Positions 35,041 through 46,413 of a stretch of 64,000 nt of DNA are shown here, in pieces (positions within the stretch are counted from its first letter, which is position 1; each line of letters starts with the position of its first letter). Below the pieces are notes generated by a model. It was not told the origin of the DNA. It saw only the letters and a list, made by a program, of their open reading frames with translations, and did no database searches. The DNA comes from Rhytidiadelphus loreus (lineage: Eukaryota > Streptophyta > Bryopsida > Hypnales > Hylocomiaceae). The stretch is taken from the NCBI GenBank assembly GCA_947034895.1, contig OX344763.1, positions 30,193,025 through 30,257,024 on the forward strand, given 5' to 3'. The translations under genes and the position numbers were made by a program.

Positions 35041-36899
35041 GTTTTGAATTTTTAAAATAAAAATAATGTTATTGTGGGAGAAGGAACATTCAAATTATTT
35101 GAAGCAACAGTCGTGGTTGCACTTGTATTCCTTTATTTCATGACTTCATCTATGTAACATTGTAATTCTATTGATTCCGAACCTATGTTGTGGCTTCATT
35201 TCATGGCTTTTGCCATATGGTCTAAAAATTCCATAGCCAAATTGTTTCTATTTGTCTTTTCACACCTCATACACCGTATATTTGTCAATACAAAATATAT
35301 ATTACCATATATTGGCTAAATCTTCATTATACAACTCCCGTGTTATATGATCATGATTATAGTGACTTATAATGCATTTTAATCCAATCTCAAGAAGAAG
35401 AATCTATTTTAATGTAGAAAACTCTTGTAGCCCTTTCTATAAGGAATCCCAAAATGTAATTAAATACATGAAATGAGTAATTTGGAGGACAATAATAGCA
35501 TTAAAAACGTAATTATATGAATTTTTTTAATACATGTATCATAGGTCAAGCTATCCAATTTTTGGAATTTTTAATAAAAATTTAAGATTTTTTATTTATA
35601 AAAAAATATTACAAAATAATTTTAATTTTAATTAGAGAAAACTTCTTATAAAGATTTTTAAAATTATGCATAGGTGTTTCAATTCTTCAAATATATTGTA
35701 AAGTTTTTTAAATAAATATGCAACCCAATATTTTCTACATCTCATTTTATTTAATTTGGTCTTCACCTAAAAATTTGGTCCTTCTAATTTGTCATAATGT
35801 TTACAAAAGTCATCTTCTACACCATTTTATTGTCGATGAACCCTTTGTAGAATTTGAGAGTTGTGTACCCAAGGACTAAATCAGTTCCATCTAGAAGGTT
35901 GTTACTAGAATTTGCATCTAAAATTAAAACTTCAACCCTCAAAATTCTAATTTGTTTTTATAAAAATAATGCAATTGTGGATAAAGAGACAAATACATTA
36001 TTTGAAGCAATTAATAATTTTGGCTTCACTCGTGGATCTTTAGTTTGTAATGGTAGGTTGTATTCATGTAAGACATATGCAAGGATATAACCATGCATGT
36101 ACCATATTATCATGTCAAATATACAAGCATTCATGAGAGTGCAACATCTTGTGTGTGTGAATAGTAGTTTTCTAATTTTTTAGACAACTTTATTATATCT
36201 TTGTATTTGGAGTGGTTTTATATGTGGTTTGGTGCACCATAGTAATACATGTGTCCAAGTGTCAATGTGGTTGAGGTTGCAAAGTGATCATGTTGTAGTA
36301 GGAAATGGTTCTCACTAGACGAAATGTTTTCTAGCATATTCCATATATTGTTTGCATCAAATTCAAAAAACTGTAAAATTTGATTGTCTAATATGTATAG
36401 GTTGAACTAAAATTTATTTGACATTTTTCCATTGATATTATTGTTGTTGGTCCATTTGTTGATGCTTTGGAATTGCTAAGAGAGGGTGAGGCGGGGGGCA
36501 AGGTTTATGATATTTTTGCTAGGATTTAGATAGGTCATTTGACTTTTTGTATAGTAAAAAAAAATGCGTATTATTAGAATAATCGTGCTATTGCATTGAG
36601 TAAGGTATTGTTAGGGTGATTTCTTTGTAATCAAGGTTTTAGCATGGGTTTTAGGATAGGTTTAGGGTTGTAGGCATGTTTGTTGGACAAAGACAAATGG
36701 ACCTCTTAGGTAGCCAAGATGGACCAATCTATTTTTTTGAATTTTGGCTTACGTTATGGGCAAAATAAATTGTTGATTGTGAGTGTTTTACCTTTACAAT
36801 GTGATACTACTAAAGTCCTTATAATATGGAGTGACAAGATAGAATTTTGGCACCAACTCATTGGGTGGATATACATGCTTAGGTACGGCAACAACATAA
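35041..36899. other. unassigned sequence with a dispersed repeat
   Basis: Bases about 35070-35340 resemble 62570-62765 (shared GGTTGCACTTGT and ATATTGGCTAAA blocks), so an unclassified dispersed repeat lies here. Around 36420-36720 the + strand is G-rich and C-poor. No gene is seen. Confidence 0.4.
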
Positions 36900-37112
36900 G
36901 AAGGACAACAACTTAATAGACATGACGGATATGCAAGGATTGGGAAAGAACTCAAGGAATTTTGTGGGGGACACAAGGACTCGTCCAACAATGCAAGTGA
37001 AGAGGTAGAAATTCATGCAAATGGGGCAAAAACTCAAGGGATGGAGAAAATACTCAAAAGATAGGGTAGGAATTCAAGAGATGGGATAGATACTCAAAAA
37101 ATAAGGTAGATA

Positions 37113-38064
37113 AGGTAGAAGGCTCTGAAATGGAGTGGGCATTAATCCCTAAGCGCTCGAGCGACCATTTTATGGTCGCTGCCCGACTTCGGGCAGAATT
37201 TCCAAGCAGAAAAAAACTTTTTTTTAATTTTTTTAAATTTTTTTTGTAAGAGATTGGATTGTCTTTCAATATGTATATTCAAAACTAAGATCGCTACGGT
37301 CAAAAAGAAATTATAAGAGATATAGCACAAAGAGTCTAGAATTGGCTAGTGTTGAAAAACTTACTATTTGGGAAAAGTGTTGATGTTCTCACTACTAGAT
37401 CTTATGCATTTTTTCACAAATCAATAGAAACCACAATTTGGACCAATCCTAAAGAAATTCAAATGCTAAAGATAGAAATTGTATTTTTGATGAATTTTTG
37501 AAGTTCTATTTTCAAAATTCATGTGAAGAGAATCTAAAAATAATTCTAAAATTTTGACCGTACGGATACTATCTACTTTTCATACTTTACATTATCGTCT
37601 TCGATGCAAACTTCAAAAAAGTTATAGAACTTATATTTTATAATACATTTGTATTTTGTTCAAACCCCTTGGGCTTTTAGGGGTTAAAAATGGACCCTAT
37701 AAGTGGCTCTAAAATGGACAGACTGTAGTTCATAAATTGACCTCCATAGTCATTGAATGAATCAAGGAAAAAAAACATTATCAATTGCAAGAGCCAATCA
37801 TTCTCTTCGCTTTCCCATTTTTCTTTAGAAGTTGCAAGTGAACAGTTTATGGAAGACCTAGGGACATAAATAGGAACCTATGACACAACTCCTTTGAAAA
37901 TCCATAAGTAATTCAAAATGCTTCAAAAAATATGAAACCACTTGTGTTGGATTCCTCTTCTATTTTTCTTTGTCTGAAAAATGAACTAGAAATATTTTCA
38001 TTTAAGAAAATACATGAAAAAGGAAAATCAGCCCTTAGATGAGCCATTTCTGAGCCTCCTACCT
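37113..38064 (-). mobile_element. 410-bp family MITE interrupted by a TTAA element
   Basis: Flanked by TA (37111-37112 and 38065-38066). Ends are AGGTAGAAGGCTCTGAAATG and GAGCCTCCTACCT. Removing the nested insertion 37146-37683 plus one TTAA leaves 410 bp, the family length. The interior matches the complement of 46414-46826. Confidence 0.85.
37146..37683. mobile_element. TTAA-flanked element nested in a MITE
   Basis: A 538-bp unit between TTAA at 37142-37145 and 37684-37687. Ends are TCCCTAAGCGCTCGAG and, from the other side, CCCCTAAAAGCCCAAG. The uninterrupted MITE copy at 46414-46826 has GGGCATTAAGAATGG at the matching point, with a single TTAA. This shows that TTAA was duplicated on insertion. 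Confidence 0.8.
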
Positions 38065-38125
38065 TACTCAAAAAATGGATGGATCCTCAAGTTGCACATA
38101 TACAAGTGAAGGGGTGGGAACTTAA

Positions 38126-39089
38126 CCCTAGACCGCCCATGGCCGTTTTGGGTAAAAAACATCCTAGCTTTTGAAGTGCTATAAATCTAAATGTGACTAA
38201 GTAATAAAGATCTTAACCGTACAATCATGTAGTACACATGTAGATGTCATGGATCAAACTTGAAGTCATTTGACCATGTAGATTGCAAGATTATAATGCT
38301 TTAGTGTTGAAAAAGAATGCTGAAATTTTCCTAAAAACACATTTAGAGGCCAAATTTGATTTCTAAACCTAATCAAATGAAAAAACTTTAAACTACAAAG
38401 ATTTCAAAACCAAGATACAAACACATTGGTGAAAAAAATATCATTCAATTGACTCAATGTGTTTGCAAAATGGCTTGCAAATGTCAAAAATAGGCAAGAA
38501 AAGTTGCAAAAAACACATCTAGGGTTGAACCTCCTTCTACTAAAATGCTTCTCAGTCATTCATAAATTCTTGTATTGATATGAAAATTTAGCCACACAAA
38601 CTAGACTAGTATGCGCAACTTTTACAATTTTTATTTATTGAAAACGGACATTTTATGAAGAAGATACAAGCCACCGAAGTTCACTATAGTCCATAGATGC
38701 CGGGATTTTGAATTTTGAATTGCTCCCAAACATTCAAAACAACTTGGATTGACATGAAAATTTCACCACAATAACTAGAATTCAAGGGAAACACAACCCA
38801 ACAAATTTTATTGAAATTTAACATTGGATGAAGGAGATACAAGCCCCCAAAGTTGCAGCCATGAAGTGCACTTTGGTGAATCAAATTGAGCCTGTGAACT
38901 TTGATTGGCTTCCAGAAAATCATTACCTCTTGGATTGATCTGAAAATTTTAACACACAAACTAGAAGAAAAGGCACAACTTTCCCAACAAGTTTTATTGA
39001 ATTTGAACATCGGATGAAGAAGTTACAGTACTTTGAATTTAACTTAAAACTATGTGAGGACACTTTTTGTCCTCCTGGGCGGTCTAGGG
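38126..39089. mobile_element. TTAA-flanked element with CCCTAGA ends
   Basis: A 964-bp unit between TTAA at 38122-38125 and 39090-39093. The terminal inverted repeats are exact: CCCTAGACCGCCCA and TGGGCGGTCTAGGG. The first seven bases, CCCTAGA, equal those of the canonical insect piggyBac terminus. The interior contains a repeated motif, about three copies of CTTGGATTGA(C/T)(A/C)TGAAAATTT between 38730 and 38960, but no coding frame. Confidence 0.8.
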
Positions 39090-39096
39090 TTAAGTA

Positions 39097-39641
39097 AGGT
39101 AAACCAGCCTATGACAGGCAAATCTCCTATGACAGGCTCCTAGAGAACTACCCATTACAGTCTTAAATCAACCCATGACAAACTTTTTCCAATAAATGGG
39201 GTTAGAGCTGCATTTGATTAATTTGTGGCCATAATCAAAGCCTTGGGAAATGGTCATGAAGTTATTGGTAACTGTCTTAGGACACTTACCCATTTTCAGT
39301 GTAAACTGGTAGTAAAAAGTTATTTTGTAATTCTTTCATGTCATGTCCATATTAGGAAATCTTGGAGCCATGTTAGAAAATGTTTTGACTGCATTAGGTG
39401 GTTAGATGACCATCATGGAAACACTTTTCTGCTGATTTGGGGCAGTCTACAGACTCTTTAAAGCCAACTGCACAGCAGACTTCAAAAATTCACAAAAAAT
39501 TCATTTTTTGTCCAAAAAATAAAATTTCACTTGCTCTCTGCATTCCTCATGTTTATCTTTATAGAGAATTTTTTTTAATTTTTTTTGAAAAATGTGAACA
39601 TGGCAAACCAGCCATTCTGCCTGTCATAGACTGGTTTACCT
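39097..39641. mobile_element. 545-bp TA-flanked MITE (AGGTAAACCAG family)
   Basis: Flanked by TA (39095-39096 and 39642-39643). The ends are inverted repeats of at least 23 bp with one mismatch, starting AGGTAAACCAGCCTATGACA. It begins three bases after the TTAA element to its left. Related ends occur at 63466-63894. Confidence 0.8.
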
Positions 39642-39745
39642 TAAATAGGATGGGGACTCAAAGGATGGGGCCAGATATTCAAAAGATGGAACAAATGCTA
39701 AAGGGCAGATATTCAAAGGGGTGGATACTCAAGCTTGCATACCTG

Positions 39746-42182
39746 CCCTGTGTCAGGCAATCACATAATCTCATATATTAAAGGTAGAAGGCTCTGTAAT
39801 GGTGCATGTAAGGAAAGATAGGCATGTTTGGAGAAGCCCGCGAAACCGAAAGTATGTAATTTTTTTTTCATGGCTAGAGAAAGAAGAGGAGTTGTTATTC
39901 CAATTTTTTTCAGAATTTTCACAATGAAAATGAAATTTTGGCAATTTTTGTAAGGCAAAAGTGCATCAGTCGCTCATCATGCACATAGACTACAACTGTA
40001 AAGAATATACAAACGCCAGTGAATGGATTAAATGACAACTTAAAGTGTTCATGGCACTCTCTAAATCATGCAAAACACATCTTAATTCAATTTAAGGTGG
40101 AAACACCCAATACGGCACCTGTACCTAATCTTTGTTCCTAGCTGGACAATAAACCGTCCCTAGACTTTTATTGAATGGTCCTTGACATGTGTCATAAAGT
40201 TTTCTCCTCTCTTCACTGTGATTGGATAAGTGCTGAATTTGTTAGAATTCAGATTGGGGTCCACCTACAGGACGGCTCCAGTGGTCTAGGGGACTGGAAC
40301 TTTGAAAATTCATAGAAAATACATGCCAAGTCCGAAAAATCTTTTTTTTGGAAAATTCATGGTTTTCTCTCGCTAACACCACGAAAATATTGATTTCCTG
40401 AAATGATGCCTCCAAGTATGCTAAATTCCTTAAACTGACGTTTTTGGGTACTTCCGCCTTATTAGTTCCAACTTACAATTAAAAATTACTACATCTCATT
40501 AACTACACTTCACTTCCAGTGTGAAGTACATCATCATTAATTGATGACTAAATACTATACACCACAATCACCTTTTCCACCCTAAAATTATTCTAGAATG
40601 AACCACTTTGGATGGGCGGTTCTCAACATAAAAAGTCTACATCACACAAAACTGCTTCTGCACGATTTTCACAGCATTTGTAGGGGCGACTGTAAATGAC
40701 TAAGTGATTCTGCAACCCCCTCCTATATGTAGATAGATGTGGCCATCATACACCTTGACAACCATGTTTGTGACGTAAAATGTTTGATTTGATTGATGAC
40801 AAGTAAATGTAATTTATGTTATATGTGAAGATGTGTAATGATTCATTTGGGTATTCATTTTGTAGGATTTGGAGTAAAGTATGAATGATGGTTAGTTTGT
40901 CTCTAAGTATATTGGGAGACATGGTAGGCACGCTAAGAGTGCAATCTTTCTATTAGAATTGTATATGTCAGATGCTACAAATTATGTTGTGTAGTTTCCA
41001 AAGTTTGGTGAGGTTTTTTGTGTTGGTAAAAATGATTTGCTAGTATAACAATAGTAATTTTTAGGTATTTGATGTGTATAATTTTTACAAAGGGGGACTA
41101 AGGGTTTACTTAGTAATCTAGTGGTTGTAGAATGGTTGGAAACGGTGGGGTGTTGGTTAATTTTTTATTGGTATTGGCTTGTGTGTGGTGTTGTATTGGG
41201 TATTTGGACAAGTTGTATGTCTTGTAATATGAAGATTGTTAAAGTTGGCAGTAAATTGGAGAATAAAGTTGTGGTTTGGATAGGATGGGGTGATGCTTTA
41301 TGTATAATATTTGAATTGCCAATGGTTCAATATATTTTGGTTTTAGTAAACGTGGTGAACTATTTGGTTTGTGGTAGTATATGGTGGTTGTAGGCTACCT
41401 AAAAATGTATTAGTATATGCATCTTTGGAAATAATCTTACACTCGAGATATAGTGTTTGTATACTAGTTGGTGTTAGATACAATGATTAGTGTTATGAAT
41501 GTTGTGTAATTTTTGGTAGTTGGTCTTGCCCCTAATGTATGACTTGTTTTGTTGTAGTGATATTATATGGGTGCACAATTCTATTGCCTTTCTATTGGTA
41601 TTGGTATATAGGTTCTAGGAATTTGAAGATAATGTCTTGGATTTGTAGTGAATAGAAAATAGATAATTGTATTGGACATATTATAGGTGACAAGAAATAT
41701 CTATGTGTGATAATGAAATGTGTTATAATTATTTTAGAATTTGTTCATAAAGACTATATTGCTGATTTTGATGTCATTTAATTTTGGGGGTACATTTGTA
41801 TTTTGGGTAGAATCCTATGATTTAAATTCTAAGAGTTTGAGCATTGGGTTTTAAAAAAGATTTAGGATTATTTTTGTTATGAGAATATTGGTTCTATTTA
41901 TCATAATATTTTCATCTATTTGGTTTAGTATAATATTTTTTTTATAAAAGATTGAAAATGCTAAATTTCAATAAAAAGAAAATAACAAGTCTTTGGATTT
42001 TTACACTTAGTGCTAAGAGAAGAATATATTTGTTGTATTTAGACCTTCATACCACCTTCAAGACCACCCTTACAACTAATTTTAAAATAATTATTTTTCC
42101 TGATTATACTTATGATGAAATTTTATCCTACCTCTAAACAATTAAAATGGTTCTTCATTGGTTCATTACTCAATTATCAAGC
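39746..42182. other. unassigned sequence with a strand-skewed tract
   Basis: No gene is found. From about 40960 to 41760 the + strand is very poor in C and rich in G and T; in 41101-41220 there are roughly 40 G to 5 C. Long open frames there arise from this bias. A MITE-like end at 39782 has no identified partner. Confidence 0.35.
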
Positions 42183-42190
42183 ACATATAG

Positions 42191-42773
42191 CATGGGGAGG
42201 ACACTCCCCACGTTTTAGCAACCCACGTGCAGCGGAAAAAGTAATACAAGTAATACACCTTAAAATTTAATTTTTTTTTCAAAAAGAAAATTATGGATAG
42301 ATTTTACTACTTTAGAAGTTTATGTTTTGAATTATTGGTATTTTTTTATGCTAATAGTAATTAGTTATAAATTTTTGAAGAAAAAAGATACACTATAAAG
42401 CTGAAAATAACTTTCACACCTCTATATTATATAAGAAAAGAATTTTGAAAAATGAAAAAAAAATTCTATAGAATAGCTTTCTATTGAAAGTTTATTTTGG
42501 TTGAATATTGATGCAATAGTCATCTTCATGTGAGCTCTATAAATATTTTAGTTGGAGAACATGCCATTTTAGTTCATTTTTCAACCCTTTCTAGACAATA
42601 TATCTTATGTTATTTGGAATTGAAATTTTTGTCAATAGAAACCTTTAGTCATTGTTAAACAAAGCTCAAAATTTTAGGATGAAATTATAGTTTATTCAAG
42701 GTGTATTACATGTATTACTTTTTCCACCGCCACACGTGGGTACCCCAAATGTAGTGAGAGTGTCCTCCCTGTG
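42191..42773. mobile_element. 583-bp hAT-like MITE
   Basis: Flanked by an 8-bp duplication ACATATAG (42183-42190 and 42774-42781). Ends are CATGGGGAGGACACTC and GAGTGTCCTCCCTGTG. Long inner inverted similarity includes AGTAATACAAGTAATACACC. The 8-bp duplication and CA...TG ends fit hAT transposons. A second copy in opposite orientation lies at about 61629-62121. Non-coding. Confidence 0.8.
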
Positions 42774-43244
42774 ACATATAGAGAATGTGATAAAAATTTG
42801 AAGTCTTTATGAAACCATACATTTTAAATTGTGAATCTAAAGGCTTGCATTGATGCCCCCCAGTTAACTCCATTCCCTCGTGTGAATAACTTGCTACTAA
42901 AGTTTCATCACACCTTGTAAGTGGTGCAATGATACATCGATCACCTCTATTAGGGTGGGTGAATCATGTGACCCTCAAATGGATCATAACAAAGTAATTT
43001 TAGTTTTAAAAATCCAAATTTGAATCTACAAGTCTAAGTATAATTAAAAGATACATTCCTATGTTTTACCACAACATTACCTCATGGATGGTGTGAATGA
43101 GGCAAATTTACTATAAAGTTTGGTTGACACCAACCACCTCATATGAATGACTAGAACTTCATAACACCTATGTAATTGATGATTGATACATTTTTCATCC
43201 CTCTAGGGGCAACAATATTAATATGTGAGAATGAAAATGCAAAC

Positions 43245-43445
43245 ATGCCTGAGGTTTGAGCACATGTATAAGTAGATATCCTACAACCATTGAAGGTGCT
43301 TATAATATAAATGTTTATAATATAGGTATCTATAATATAGTTACACTATAATCATGGAAGGCCTTTATAACACATACACTTATAACATAGGTGTATAGTC
43401 TACTATGCTCACTGACTCATACTCCGAGGCTCACATAATAGCAAT
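43245..43445. mobile_element. remnant of the GTGAGC-ended, minisatellite-bearing family
   Basis: The right side (GAGGCTCACATAATAGCAAT) and the inner TATAATATAGG-type units match the element at 34405-34932. The left end is poorly preserved. It lies directly before the LINE insertion. Confidence 0.45.
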
Positions 43446-43485
43446 CCTCTCTCTAACTCGTGGTGGTTGAATCATTGTGTAGATT

Positions 43486-44014
43486 CCTTAATGTGTGTTT
43501 GGGTCCTCTTCTCTGAGACGTTTCCTTAACTTCCGCACTATTTGGTCTCTTCTACGAGGTTTGTCGCTTTGGATCATTTGGATATCTCACAATAGCAAGG
43601 TGTTTGCTTGGACTCGTGGCCTCAAGAACTTGTCCAAAGTACTCTTTGGAATGCCTTGCTTGATTTTGGTTGGGTTGCACAACTCAAAGCTAGGAGTGTT
43701 GCTCGGTAGTGTCCCTAGATGGCTAGGGAGATTTGAGAGCGGTTTGATCAAATCTGGCTTTGATCTCCCGTCCTTGCTCATTGGCATAACATTCATATTA
43801 TTTGGAACGCTAAAGCCCCCCCCTTTATAACCTCAGTTAGTGGGTTTTGTTATGTTTAGTTGTTAGTGCCTTGGGCTCTTTTTGTTGGGTTCTTTCTCTT
43901 TTTTTTTTTTTGCTCTTATCTCTTCATTGACCAACCTCTTGTGGTTTGGATGTTGTTTTGTTCCGGGTTTTTTTTAATGCAATGGGTCCACTCATTTGTT
44001 CAAAAAATAAATAA
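43486..44014 (+). pseudogene. 5'-truncated LINE insertion (RT C-terminal fragment)
   Basis: Flanked by a 15-bp duplication ATCATTGTGTAGATT (43471-43485 and 44015-44029) and ending in the A-rich tail AAAAAATAAATAA. The translation begins in the C-terminal part of a plant LINE polyprotein: WSLLRGLSLWIIWISHNSKV in one frame, continuing as VQSTLWNALLDFGWVAQLKA in another after a frameshift near 43615, followed by stops. The reverse transcriptase core is absent, so this is a dead-on-arrival copy. The family call rests on the motif pattern and on insertion structure. Confidence 0.75.
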
Positions 44015-44095
44015 ATCATTGTGTAGATTTCTATGCAATAATCATGATTCACTAAATCATCACAATTTGATTTCATATTTTATGAATAAAAACTA

Positions 44096-44125
44096 TTCCC
44101 TCTGTCCCAAAATAAGTGTCATGTT
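44096..44125 (+). mobile_element. single Stowaway-like terminus
   Basis: TA followed by TTCCCTCTGTCCCAAAATAA, close to the common Stowaway end (CTCCCTCYGTCCCA). No partner terminus is found nearby, so this is a fragment or a degenerate copy. Confidence 0.4.
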
Positions 44126-44362
44126 TAGACCCATGTTTTTGTTTTCTTAAAGTTCATTGAGCAGGTTTGTTCAAAGGCTTCTTTCTATTCCATTTTTTAA
44201 AATTTTGGTTGCAATGAACACAATCTTGTAATGTTCTTCATTGATTTTAGTGATATATAAAAAAAAATTTAACCTTTTTGAATTTATGTTTTTTCATAAC
44301 ACAATGCAAAGCACACAATTACTATCCAATGTTTTGAACAAATAGTGGAGACCAATTGTCTA

Positions 44363-46194
44363 AGGTAGTATGCTCTAAAAGCGCCCCTCCCTTTCAAATT
44401 GTCCCTATTTTTAGTTGAAAAATGGAGATGGGGTGATCCTTATATAGACTACTTTAGCAATTGAATGAATCAAAGAAAATTTGTTTTTCTATTGCAAGAG
44501 CCAATCATTGTCTTTGATTTCCCCACATCTCTTTCCAAGTTGCATGCGAACAGATTTGAGGAGACCTATGGCTAGAAATAGGTGCCTATGCTCCAAATCT
44601 TTAAAAATTTGTAAGTGATTCGAAAATGCTTGAAAAAATACCAAACCACTTGTGTTAAGTTCCACATCTATTTTTCTTTCTCTGAAAAATGATCTAAAAA
44701 TATTTTTGTCCCCCAAAACCTATGAAAAGCGCGACATTAAATCGAACATACAAAGGTGGGCCCGGCCTACGTGGCGCCCAGGCCAAGCCACGAGCCTAGC
44801 CAACGTACCTCCGTCCACACACAAACCCGACAAACAGAGCGACGGAACAACCCCGCCGACGTCCTCGTCCTGCACAAACATAGGACCTGTAGGACACGAT
44901 CCTGTAGGACAACGATTTTGGAAATTTTAATTTACATCCTACGCAGGGGGGCAACGGGTTTAGGTTTTTGGAGTCTTCTTTAACTATGAACTTATTTACA
45001 TATCCCATATTCTTTGTGTTACCTTCTACCACCCCATGTGTATATAATAAGTTGTCTTTTCAACTCATACCACAAATCATGCATGAATGACTTTTGAAGC
45101 AAAGTGAAATAGATGTGGTGGCATGCCACATCAACATGGGCCTATTTCAAATGGATGATTTTTTTTTTAAATTAGAGAAGGACCAAGTCCAAACAATTTT
45201 TTTCAAAGTTTTACAAAAACAACATTTTGTGAAACAATTGGAACAACCTTTTTTGAAGTTATCATAGGACTTGTAAAAAAATTGATAACACTTAAAACAA
45301 ATAAAGTGTTCATTCATCTTTCTATGGATCTTGCAAATAAAGTGAACAAACGCATTAAATTGAAAAAATTCCATAATTAATTGAAAAATTAGATTTTTAT
45401 GAGCATATTTTGGATGTGTTGAAGTACAAGTAACACACTTGTATAAAATGATTTTTTTTTTAAATTAATAAATTTTTTTTTCAAAATTTAACCAAATCTA
45501 TCAATAAGAAATTATAAAGTGTTCATTCATCTTTCTATGGGTCTTGAAAATAAAGTGAACACTTTATTTGTTTTAAGTGTTATCAATTTTTTTACAAGTC
45601 CTATGATAACTTCAAAAAAGGTTGTTCCAATTGTTTCACAAAATGTTGTTTTTGTAAAACTTTGAAAAAAATTGTTTGGACTTGGTCCTTCTCTAATTTA
45701 AAAAAAAAATCATCCATTTGAAATAGGCCCATGTTGATGTGGCATGCCACCACATCTATTTCACTTTGCTTCAAAAGTCATTCATGCATGATTTGTGATA
45801 TGAGTTGAAAAGACAACTTATTATATACACATGGGGTGGTAGAAGGTAACACAAAGAATATGGGATATGTAAATAAGTTCATAGTTAAAAGAAGACTCCG
45901 AAAACCTAAACCCGCCGCCTCCCTGCGTAGGATGTAAATTAAATTTTCCAAAATCGTTGTCCTACAGGATCGTGTCCTACAGGTCCTATGTTTGTGCAGG
46001 ATGAGGACGTCAATGGGGTTGTTCCGTCGCTCTGTCCGTCGGGTTTATGTATGGACGGAGGTGGGTTGGCCAGGCCCATGGCCTGGCCCAGGCGCCACAT
46101 AGGCCAAGCTCACCTTTGTATGTTCGATTTAACGTCACGCCTATGAAAAAGGCAGACCAGCCCTTAAATGGTCGCTTTTAAGAGCCTACTACTT
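44363..46194 (-). mobile_element. 410-bp family MITE interrupted by a MULE-like element
   Basis: Flanked by TA (44361-44362 and 46195-46196). Ends are AGGTAGTATGCTCTAAAA and AAGAGCCTACTACTT. Without the insertion at 44729-46140 and one 9-bp duplicate it is 411 bp, and its interior matches the copies at 37113-38064 and 46414-46826. Confidence 0.8.
44729..46140. mobile_element. MULE-like foldback element, 9-bp target duplication
   Basis: A 1412-bp unit flanked by CTATGAAAA (44720-44728 and 46141-46149). It is almost entirely two inverted arms of about 600-650 bp around a centre near 45430. Outer ends are GCGCGACATTAAATCGAAC and GTTCGATTTAACGTCACGC. A 9-bp duplication with long inverted repeats is typical of Mutator-like elements. 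The arms remain highly similar, which suggests a fairly recent insertion or arm homogenisation. Sister MITE copies show the unoccupied site (ACATGAAAAAGG). No coding frame is seen. Confidence 0.85.
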
Positions 46195-46413
46195 TACTGG
46201 TAATAATAATAAATGAAGTCAGTTTATGCCGGTGTCCATGATTGTAGACTCTACAGCAGGCTTCAAAGCCCCTTTCAAGCCCCTTCTCCACATACATTCC
46301 CAGCCCAGCATGAAGTGTGTGGCCCTCCCACTTGCAGACCTGCTCCGTCCTAGACTTGAAAGACCAACTTAGGGTCAGCTTACACGTGAGCCCGGTGGGC
46401 AAGTTTACCAATA

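Larger units (their letters stand above)
36900..39745 (+). repeat. degenerate short tandem array split by insertions
   Basis: Segments 36930-37110, 38067-38121 and 39645-39735 are made of loosely repeated ~18-25-bp units of the type GGGATGGATACTCAAAAGAT. They look like parts of one array, now separated by a TA-flanked MITE carrying a TTAA element, a second TTAA element, and a third MITE. A MITE-like end (AGGTAGAAGGCTCTG) follows at 39782. Confidence 0.55.

Noticed and set aside
36900..37110. CRISPR-like array
   Set aside because: Units are short, degenerate and lack unique spacers, and the DNA is eukaryotic. It is a simple tandem repeat.
41121..41393. A 90-codon tryptophan- and valine-rich membrane-like protein
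   Set aside because: It is a product of the C-poor, G/T-rich tract; no start context, homologue or exon boundary supports it.
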